DNA of 64,000 nt from contig JAFWTY010000001.1 of NCBI GenBank assembly GCA_017518735.1, positions 1 through 64,000 on the forward strand, read 5' to 3'. The position numbers and the translations under genes were made by a program. The notes below the pieces were generated by a model. That model was given only the letters and a program-made list of their open reading frames with translations, had not been told where the DNA came from and ran no database searches. The stretch comes from Lachnospiraceae bacterium (GTDB lineage Bacteria > Bacillota > Clostridia > Lachnospirales > Lachnospiraceae). Below are positions 58,341 through 64,000 of this stretch, piece after piece (position 1 is the stretch's first letter; each line of letters starts with the position of its first letter).

Positions 58341-59270
58341 ATGGTTTACCATAACGATATTACAGATAAGGATATTTTGTGGATGGAACAACAAATCGAT
58401 GCATTGATTCAATTCTTGCATGAGAAGAAGAATACATCAAAAAATACGGAATTATCCTATCGCCGTGATTTGATCAAACTTGCAAATTATTTGCAGGATG
58501 AATTGGGGAAAAAGAACTTCGGAGAGGTTACCGCGGAAGATTTAGAAAGTTACGTGCAGCATATGCATGATTTAAATGCAGCACCGACTTCCATTTCCAG
58601 AAGTATAGCATCCACCAAGGCGCTGTTCCTTTTCTTAAAGGATACAGGCGAAATCAAAGAGGATGTTGCACTGGAATTGAAATCTCCCAAGATTGAGAAA
58701 AAAGAGCCGTCTGTTATGTCCAAAAAGGATGTAATGAAGCTTTTGGAACAGCCTTCCGGTAATTCGCCCAAGCAAATCCGCGATAAGGCTATGCTGGAAC
58801 TTTTATATGCAACAGGTATTCGCGTTTCCGAGTTGATCAATTTAAAGACTTCGGACGTGAATCTTTCCATGGGATTTATCGTATGTCATGATGCACATAA
58901 GGAAAGAATCATTCCTTTCGGTGCAAAGGCCAAAGATTCTCTCATGCATTACCTGTCCGGAGCAAGAGACAATATGCTTGAGGATAAAACCTCCCAGATC
59001 TTGTTTGCGAACTGTTCCGGTGAAGCAATGAGCCGTCAGGGATTTTGGAAAATCATCAAGTATTATGCCAAAAAAGCGGGAATTGAGGCTGACATTACGC
59101 CGCATACGCTCAGACATTCTTTTGCGGCACATCTTGTGGAAAACGGTGCGGACTTAAAGAGCGTTCAGGAAATGCTCGGACATTCCGATATTTCAACGAC
59201 ACAGATTTACGTGAATTTAACCCAGAGCCGTTTGAGAGAAGTGTACGACAAGGCACATCCCCGCAGCTGA
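58341..59270 (+). CDS. xerD: Tyrosine recombinase XerD
   Basis: A 309-residue site-specific recombinase that with XerC-like partners resolves chromosome dimers at dif. The N-terminal SAM-like arm (about 10-110) is followed by the catalytic domain: Arg in ATGIRVSEL, Lys in the beta-hairpin (HKERIIPFG), HTLRHSFAAHL, LGHSDISTTQIYVNL with the nucleophile Tyr. All catalytic residues are present. No strong ribosome site stands before ATG 58341; ATG 58383 inside the frame is an alternative start that would still keep the arm domain. It is alone and ends at the terminator at 59287, so it is taken as the housekeeping XerD rather than a phage integrase. Confidence 0.88.
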   Translation: MVYHNDITDKDILWMEQQIDALIQFLHEKKNTSKNTELSYRRDLIKLANYLQDELGKKNFGEVTAEDLESYVQHMHDLNAAPTSISRSIASTKALFLFLKDTGEIKEDVALELKSPKIEKKEPSVMSKKDVMKLLEQPSGNSPKQIRDKAMLELLYATGIRVSELINLKTSDVNLSMGFIVCHDAHKERIIPFGAKAKDSLMHYLSGARDNMLEDKTSQILFANCSGEAMSRQGFWKIIKYYAKKAGIEADITPHTLRHSFAAHLVENGADLKSVQEMLGHSDISTTQIYVNLTQSRLREVYDKAHPRS

Positions 59271-59286
59271 TTAGATTAGAAAGAAT

Positions 59287-59319
59287 AAGGCGCCATCGGT
59301 AAGATGAGGCGCCTTTTTT
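59287..59319. terminator. Terminator after xerD, possibly bidirectional
   Basis: An 8-bp stem AAGGCGCC/GGCGCCTT with a 13-base loop, followed by TTTTT. It lies between two converging genes and could serve the - strand gene at 59412 as well. Confidence 0.85.
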
Positions 59320-59411
59320 GTTGCTTTTATTGATTCAAACTTATTGAAATAAGAATTCGAGGTTTAATAACCTGGAGTTTACAGATCATTTATAAAGTGT
59401 TTATAAAACGT

Positions 59412-60236
59412 TTATAAATCGTGAAACGACGGTTTTCTCTCTGAAAACGTACAATAATGGGAGAAACCGGCCTCTCTTAAGATGCGTTCCGCTGTATCAA
59501 AGCCGAAAGAGATATCTTCCGGTTTATGGGCATCGGCACCTATCGTTATAATTTCACCGCCCAGCTCCTTATATAAACGAATGATTTCCGGACAGGGGTT
59601 CGTATTGCGTAGTGTTTTATAAAGCCCTCCGGTATTCAATTCGATCCCTTTTCCGCTGTCTATGATCTTTTTTAAGATTTCTTCAATGACATCACCGAAA
59701 TCTTTAAAGCGATAGGTATATTCCTTTTTCCGGTCATCGGGAATATAGCGGACGATGTAATCCAGGTGTCCGTAAACATCGTAATCTTTAAAAGAAGAGA
59801 CGTTGGTAAGAATCTCTTCGAAATAATCGAGAAGTCCCTCTTTGATACTGATTCCGTCATAATAGGAAGGCCAGTAGGGGTCTTTTTTCATGCAAACGTG
59901 AGAGGATGCAATCACGAAATCAAAAGGATAGGAGTGAACATAGTCGGATAACATCGGATAGAGTTGCGGCTGGACACCGAGTTCCACACCGAAGCCAACC
60001 TGAATCCTGGAAGAGTATTGATCTTTCAGCTCGAGGTATTCTTTTCGGTAGTTCTCCGTATCCAGATCAAAAAGCCCTTCCTCTTCGGGAATGACATAGG
60101 CATAATCCGGATCGTTATGTTCCGTGAAACATATTTTGCTCAGGCCGCAAAGAATCGCAGATTCAATCATTTCCCGGGTGGGAGTTTTTGAATCTCCGGA
60201 GTGGTGGGAGTGCATGTGGAAATCAGCTTTTATCAT
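59412..60236 (-). CDS. PHP-domain phosphoesterase (HisK/HisJ-type histidinol phosphatase family)
   Basis: A 274-residue PHP protein, the only clear - strand gene in the window. Metal ligands are visible in the order of the family: DFHMHSHHSGDS (His7, His9), CFTEHNDPD, GVELGVQPQL, IASSHVC, VYGHLDYIVR and GADAHKPEDIS at the end. The length and motifs fit monofunctional histidinol-phosphate phosphatase, but no his genes are near, so it may act on other phosphate monoesters. On the - strand AAAAGGAGTC lies just before the ATG at 60236. Confidence 0.87.
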   Translation of the reverse strand: MIKADFHMHSHHSGDSKTPTREMIESAILCGLSKICFTEHNDPDYAYVIPEEEGLFDLDTENYRKEYLELKDQYSSRIQVGFGVELGVQPQLYPMLSDYVHSYPFDFVIASSHVCMKKDPYWPSYYDGISIKEGLLDYFEEILTNVSSFKDYDVYGHLDYIVRYIPDDRKKEYTYRFKDFGDVIEEILKKIIDSGKGIELNTGGLYKTLRNTNPCPEIIRLYKELGGEIITIGADAHKPEDISFGFDTAERILREAGFSHYCTFSERKPSFHDL

Positions 60237-60363
60237 GTATAGACTCCTTTTGCTGTCTCGTGAAACATTTTTTGTGTTCCGAAAACAATTATAGTACGAA
60301 AAACGGGTTTGTAAAATAACTTTGAATGACTTTTAAATTTTTATGAATAATGGAAATATTCCC

Positions 60364-60392
60364 TTGAATTTCTAACGCGGTTTGGGTAAAAT
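60364..60392 (+). promoter_or_regulatory. Sigma-A promoter of gapA
   Basis: TTGAAT (60364-60369), 17-base spacer, TAAAAT (60387-60392). A leader of about 85 bases leads to a strong site AGGAGG. Confidence 0.68.
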
Positions 60393-60481
60393 GGTTTTGC
60401 TGACAAAAGTTTGACAATCCCGAATGATTTGCCAAATCAGGAAGGGGTCAACTGTTAAATACATTTTAGGAGGATTTACAA

Positions 60482-61483
60482 ATGGCAGTAAAAGTAGCAA
60501 TTAATGGTTTTGGCCGTATCGGACGTCTTGCATTCAGACAGATGTTTGGAGCAGAAGGATACGATGTAGTAGCAATCAACGATTTAACATCTCCCAAGAT
60601 GTTAGCACACCTTTTGAAGTATGATTCTTCTCAGGGTAAATACGCTAAGGCAGATACCGTATCTGCAGGCGAAGATTCCATCACTGTTGACGGAAAGACT
60701 CTTAAGATTTACAAAGAGCCCGACGCAAACAACTGCCCTTGGGGTGAGCTTGGAGTAGACGTAGTTCTTGAGTGCTCCGGTTTCTATACCTCTAAGGAAA
60801 AAGCACAGGCACACATCAATGCAGGTGCAAAGAAGGTTGTTATTTCCGCTCCTGCAGGAAAAGATCTTCCTACCATCGTTTACAATGTAAACCACACAAC
60901 TTTAACCAAGGATGATACCATCATCTCCGCAGCAAGCTGCACCACAAACTGCTTAGCTCCCATGGCTAAGGCTCTTAATGATCTTGCAGGCATCAAGTCC
61001 GGTATCATGAGCACTATTCATGCATACACCGGTGATCAGATGATCCTTGACGGACCTCAGAGAAAGGGTGACTTAAGAAGATCCCGTGCAGGTGCTATCA
61101 ACATCGTTCCCAACAGCACCGGTGCTGCAAAGGCAATCGGCCTTGTTATCCCTGAACTGAACGGTAAGTTAATCGGTTCCGCACAGCGTGTTCCGACCCC
61201 TACCGGATCCACCACCATCCTTGTTGCAACTGTTGAGAAGTCCGTAACCAAGGAAGAGATCAACGCAGCAATGAAAGCAGCAGCTAATGAGTCCTTCGGA
61301 TACAACGAAGATGAAATCGTATCCTCCGATATCATCGGAATGACCTACGGTTCCTTATTCGATGCTACCCAGACTATGGTTGGCGAAGATAACCTTGTAC
61401 AGGTTGTTTCCTGGTATGACAACGAGAACTCCTACACCAGCCAGATGGTTAGAACCATTAAGTACTTCGCAGAGTTACAGTAA
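60482..61483 (+). CDS. gapA: Glyceraldehyde-3-phosphate dehydrogenase
   Basis: A 333-residue glycolytic enzyme making 1,3-bisphosphoglycerate with NAD+. The start [19 protein letters not shown] is the NAD fold, and [17 protein letters not shown] carries the catalytic Cys; the [14 protein letters not shown] end is complete. Codon use is highly biased (AAC, TAC, ACC, AAG), fitting an abundant protein. AGGAGG lies 6-7 bases before the ATG. It has its own promoter and a strong terminator at 61522. Confidence 0.97.
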   Translation: MAVKVAINGFGRIGRLAFRQMFGAEGYDVVAINDLTSPKMLAHLLKYDSSQGKYAKADTVSAGEDSITVDGKTLKIYKEPDANNCPWGELGVDVVLECSGFYTSKEKAQAHINAGAKKVVISAPAGKDLPTIVYNVNHTTLTKDDTIISAASCTTNCLAPMAKALNDLAGIKSGIMSTIHAYTGDQMILDGPQRKGDLRRSRAGAINIVPNSTGAAKAIGLVIPELNGKLIGSAQRVPTPTGSTTILVATVEKSVTKEEINAAMKAAANESFGYNEDEIVSSDIIGMTYGSLFDATQTMVGEDNLVQVVSWYDNENSYTSQMVRTIKYFAELQ

Positions 61484-61521
61484 TCTGCAGTCAGCATGAA
61501 CCAAACGGAGTAATCCGAACG

Positions 61522-61560
61522 AAAAAGACCCGACCGGGGATATCCGGCCGGGCTTTTTTT
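61522..61560 (+). terminator. Rho-independent terminator after gapA
   Basis: CCCGACCGG/CCGGCCGGG stem (one mismatch), flanked by an A-run before and seven T after. Very strong. Confidence 0.92.
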
Positions 61561-61627
61561 GTCTTTTTGAGTGACATATTGTTCATAGGATTGTCGGTAT
61601 TTGTTCATACTTTCCGAAAGGTGAGTA

Positions 61628-61636
61628 TGATATAAT
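61628..61636 (+). promoter_or_regulatory. Extended -10 promoter before the lipoprotein gene
   Basis: TGATATAAT (TGN plus TATAAT) 38 bases before the ATG at 61674. Just upstream TCATAC (61606-61611) and GTATGA (61625-61630) form inverted arms around TTTCCGAAAGG, which could be an operator. Confidence 0.6.
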
Positions 61637-61673
61637 GAAACAGTAAAGTCAGTTGCTTTATGGAGGATAAGGG

Positions 61674-63152
61674 ATGAAGAGAAAAGGCTTATTTCTGATT
61701 ATAGTAACTTTACTGTTTGTCTTTGTAATCGGTTGCGGGAAAAAGACGGAAGAGGAATCATCCGAAACCCTTGATGTTATGACCTTAAACGAGGATGGAA
61801 CGTATACTCCGAAAGAAGGCGATTTTTATATTGGGGCTATATTCCGTTATGTAGAGGAAGAAGTTCTGGAAATGGATCTTGTCTGCAAGGACGGAGTGGT
61901 TGTAGATTGCGGTAAGGCATGTTTCACGGAAGGTGAGTTTTTGAAAAGTGATTACCTGGGCCTTCCCTATATGGATGCTTTTGAAAAGTTCTTTGAGAAG
62001 TTCGGACAGGAAAGGAACTTAAAAAATGCGGACTGCATTGATATTGAAGTAACCGAAGACCAGGATAATAACAGAGATTCCATTCTGGAAGAGTTTAAGA
62101 ATCTGGCTTCCAAAATCGGTTTTCCTCCGAATAAGATCAACTTTGTCAGTGACCCGAAGGAAAGATTTAACGAAAAAATAGCGGAATTTACCAAGGATGC
62201 CGTAAACAGGCGTGCCGAAGACAGTACGGAAGAACAGTCGCAGGATGTAGAACCCAATGCTCCTCAGGGACCTTTGGAAGTAGCTTCCTTTGAGGAAATG
62301 AAAAAAGCATATGAATCCGGCCGGAGGCAGTTTGTACTGACGGGCGATATCACGATTGATTTAAGTCAGTGTTCTCTGAATTTTGCGGATACAGACTGTC
62401 AGGGACACAACGTTACGGTGAAAGGTGCCATCCATTATGAAGAGACCGATCAGGGCGTAACCTTTGCCGTATTTGAAAATCCCGGTACGGTTGATCTGTC
62501 TGCTCTTACAGTAAATATGGATTCCTTTGATGAAGAAAAGATGATAGGAAGAGCATACGGAATTCAGTTCCGGAACGGAAGTTACAAGAATCTTACCGTG
62601 CCGTCCGGTATTCCGAACAGAATGGATGGAATCAACGTAGCTCCTTATCAGAGTTATTCGTGTTGTGAAATCAATGACGATGGTACCGAGTTTGCGGTTC
62701 TGTACTGTGGACCGTCCGTTTCTTACAAGGAACTTCAGGAAAAAGAAATAAAAGTGATGACTGCGATCCTGACGGAAGGAGATGCGGATTCCGTCCCGGA
62801 AGATCCGGACCACAGGATAAACGAATTCTGGACAGAGATGGAAATAGATGTTGGCGATGTTGTATTACCAGATCAGGATTATCAGATGTTTAAACTGCAT
62901 CCGGGTGCCAAGCTGAAAATAAGCGGTAAGATTGCCTTAACCGGCGGGAAACTGGACTGGGAAGTATCCGAACCGGACCAGCTGGATATCAGAGATTTAA
63001 CTTTAGTAAAGAAACATGCATCTCCGGATATGGTAAAAGTAAGATTTGATCCGACGATCGGAATTAATGAGGACCTCCTGCAGGCAAAGGCTGCAAGCGG
63101 AAAGATTATGTTTAACAAGGGAGACAGTTCCTATGACATAACCATCTGGTAG
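61674..63152 (+). CDS. Lipoprotein of unknown function between gapA and pgk
   Basis: A 492-residue protein with a lipoprotein signal peptide: MKRKGLFLIIVTLLFVFVIGC, lipobox VIGC with Cys21. It starts with an acidic, polar spacer (KKTEEESSETLDV) and then a first domain with a Cys pair (VCKDGVVVDCGKACF) that looks like a small FMN-binding-type or NPCBM-like fold, though this is not sure. After an acidic linker (EDSTEEQSQDVEPNAPQG, about 181-198) comes a beta-rich region, parts of which look like a right-handed helix (FVLTGDITIDLSQC, NFADTDCQGHNVTVKGAI). I do not recognise a family. GGAGG lies about 8 bases before the ATG. It separates the two glycolytic genes, each of which has its own promoter. 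Confidence 0.72.
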   Translation: MKRKGLFLIIVTLLFVFVIGCGKKTEEESSETLDVMTLNEDGTYTPKEGDFYIGAIFRYVEEEVLEMDLVCKDGVVVDCGKACFTEGEFLKSDYLGLPYMDAFEKFFEKFGQERNLKNADCIDIEVTEDQDNNRDSILEEFKNLASKIGFPPNKINFVSDPKERFNEKIAEFTKDAVNRRAEDSTEEQSQDVEPNAPQGPLEVASFEEMKKAYESGRRQFVLTGDITIDLSQCSLNFADTDCQGHNVTVKGAIHYEETDQGVTFAVFENPGTVDLSALTVNMDSFDEEKMIGRAYGIQFRNGSYKNLTVPSGIPNRMDGINVAPYQSYSCCEINDDGTEFAVLYCGPSVSYKELQEKEIKVMTAILTEGDADSVPEDPDHRINEFWTEMEIDVGDVVLPDQDYQMFKLHPGAKLKISGKIALTGGKLDWEVSEPDQLDIRDLTLVKKHASPDMVKVRFDPTIGINEDLLQAKAASGKIMFNKGDSSYDITIW

Positions 63153-63171
63153 ATCATAATAAGCTTTTTAT

Positions 63172-63208
63172 GAAAGAGGGGGGCGTCCGAAAGGCGCCTT
63201 CTTTTTGT
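63172..63208 (+). terminator. Probable terminator after the lipoprotein gene
   Basis: AAAGAGGG pairs with CGCCTTCTTT-side bases with a 3-base bulge, and TTTTT follows. Less perfect than the others in this window. Confidence 0.55.
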
Positions 63209-63259
63209 GTGGAAAAGTCTTATATCGTAAAAATTTAAAAATTGTTAATAACCTATCTG

Positions 63260-63288
63260 TTGAGAGTGATGTTCAAGTGTGGTATAAT
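63260..63288 (+). promoter_or_regulatory. Sigma-A promoter of pgk
   Basis: TTGAGA (63260-63265), 17-base spacer, TATAAT (63283-63288). A short hairpin GTGAA-AAAA-TTCAC (63300-63313) lies at the 5' end of the mRNA, and a second CCTTCCG/CGGAAAGG pair before the ribosome site. Confidence 0.82.
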
Positions 63289-63375
63289 ACATTTTGCTTG
63301 TGAAAAAATTCACATAAGACCTTCCGCAGTAATGCGCAAACTACGGAAAGGAAAAAATATAAGGAGGACAGATTT

Positions 63376-64000
63376 ATGTCATTAAACAAGAAAAGCGTTG
63401 ACGATTTTAACGCAAAAGGCAGAAGAGTATTGGTTCGTTGCGATTTTAACGTTCCGTTAAAAGACGGCGTGATCACCGATGAAACCAGAATTAATGCAGC
63501 TCTTCCCACAATCAACAAACTGATTGCTGACGGCGCAAAGGTTATTCTTTGCTCCCACTTAGGCAAGGTTAAAGAAGGACCGAACGAGAAGGAATCCCTT
63601 GCACCCGTTGCAAAGAGACTTTCCGAGAAGCTTGGCAAGGAAGTTGTTTTCGTTGCTGATTACAATGTTACCGGCGAAGCTGCTACCGCAGCAGTTGCTG
63701 CAATGAACGAAGGAGATGTTGTTCTTCTTCAGAATACCCGTTTCCGTGGCAAGGAAGAGACCAAGCCCCAGGAAGCAGGCGAGAAGTTCGCAGAAGAGCT
63801 TGCAGCACTTGCTGATGACTATGTATGCGATGCTTTCGGTTCCGCACACAGAGCTCACGCTTCCGTTGCTGTTGTTACCAAGTACATCTCCGCTAAGGGT
63901 GGTGTAAATGCTGTTGGTTACTTAATGCAGAAGGAAATCGATTTCCTCGGAAACGCAGTTGAAAATCCTGTTCGTCCTTTCGTAGCAATCCTTGGCGGCG
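63376..64000 (+). CDS. pgk: Phosphoglycerate kinase (3' end outside window)
   Basis: The first 208 residues of phosphoglycerate kinase, which makes ATP from 1,3-bisphosphoglycerate. [22 protein letters not shown], the [24 protein letters not shown] segment and the [16 protein letters not shown] segment are the N-terminal domain signatures. AAGGAGGAC precedes ATG 63376. The frame is still open at base 64000, where the linker to the nucleotide domain (FVAILGG) begins. Codon use is highly biased, as in gapA. Confidence 0.97.
   Translation, partial: MSLNKKSVDDFNAKGRRVLVRCDFNVPLKDGVITDETRINAALPTINKLIADGAKVILCSHLGKVKEGPNEKESLAPVAKRLSEKLGKEVVFVADYNVTGEAATAAVAAMNEGDVVLLQNTRFRGKEETKPQEAGEKFAEELAALADDYVCDAFGSAHRAHASVAVVTKYISAKGGVNAVGYLMQKEIDFLGNAVENPVRPFVAILGG

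Noticed and set aside
58341-59270. XerD considered as a phage or island integrase
   Set aside because: It has its own promoter and terminator among housekeeping genes, shows the housekeeping XerD sequence pattern, and no att-like repeats or cargo genes lie beside it.
60411-60416. TTGACA before gapA considered as the -35 box
   Set aside because: No acceptable -10 lies 16-18 bases downstream; the pair at 60364/60387 fits better.
1-64000. CRISPR array, tRNA, rRNA, T-box or known riboswitch
   Set aside because: No regularly spaced repeats, no tRNA-like cloverleaf with CCA end, no conserved riboswitch core was seen by eye; a covariance-model scan would be needed to exclude small cases.

Overview
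This window looks like a chromosomal segment of a Gram-positive, low-to-mid GC Clostridia, most likely a member of the Lachnospiraceae. The reasons are strong AGGAGG-type ribosome binding sites, TTG and GTG starts, sigma-A promoters with 17-base spacers, GAAC-N4-GTTC LexA boxes, the conserved block asp23-nusB-xseA-xseB-ispA-dxs-tlyA-nadK-argR-recN, and a TipAS-type MerR regulator. Almost every gene is on the + strand; the one clear exception is the PHP phosphoesterase at 59412-60236.

Region 1 (1-5.1 kb) is accessory DNA. It holds the end of an AAA ATPase with a nuclease-like tail, a probable integrase remnant, a broken GNAT gene, a broken HEAT-repeat gene, an SDR oxidoreductase, a DUF1349 protein, an Imm32-type immunity protein, a small EF-Tu-domain-like protein, and a PlsC acyltransferase with a zinc ribbon. 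A short element with the core CAAATTCCAGTTTG recurs at four of the gene boundaries, so the region resembles a cassette array of orphan immunity and cargo genes.

Region 2 (5.1-22.9 kb) carries regulators, small enzymes and envelope genes: MerR/TipAS, GNAT, DUF3795, a zinc-ribbon membrane protein, a lipoprotein MTA/SAH nucleosidase, a cysteine hydrolase, orphan AraA, a PgaC-PgaD-like fusion for exopolysaccharide synthesis, a TSUP exporter, a second PlsC-zinc-ribbon protein, a GltS-type symporter, a 1191-residue FtsX-family permease with its GAF-ABC ATPase, and phosphopentomutase.

Region 3 (23-46 kb) is housekeeping: prfC, a membrane transglutaminase, the nusB-to-recN operon (transcription antitermination, exonuclease VII, isoprenoid precursors, rRNA methylation, NAD kinase, ArgR, RecN), glgA, rqcH, a DUF362/permease pair, then yicC-gmk-rpoZ-rimO-pgsA-cinA.

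Region 4 (46-53.6 kb) is the most interesting for function. A zinc-ribbon membrane protein, a small Cys-rich protein, a radical SAM enzyme and a histidine phosphatase lie in a row. They are followed by a NifU-like scaffold paired with a GGGtGRT-family protein of unknown function whose codon use resembles that of the glycolytic genes. A membrane protein flanked by two nearly identical terminators and a decayed sensor/GGDEF gene follow.

Region 5 (53.6-64 kb) holds recA-recX under a double LexA box, rny, a NUDIX hydrolase, xerD, a PHP phosphoesterase on the - strand, gapA, a lipoprotein gene and the start of pgk. No rRNA, tRNA, CRISPR array or intact insertion sequence was seen.
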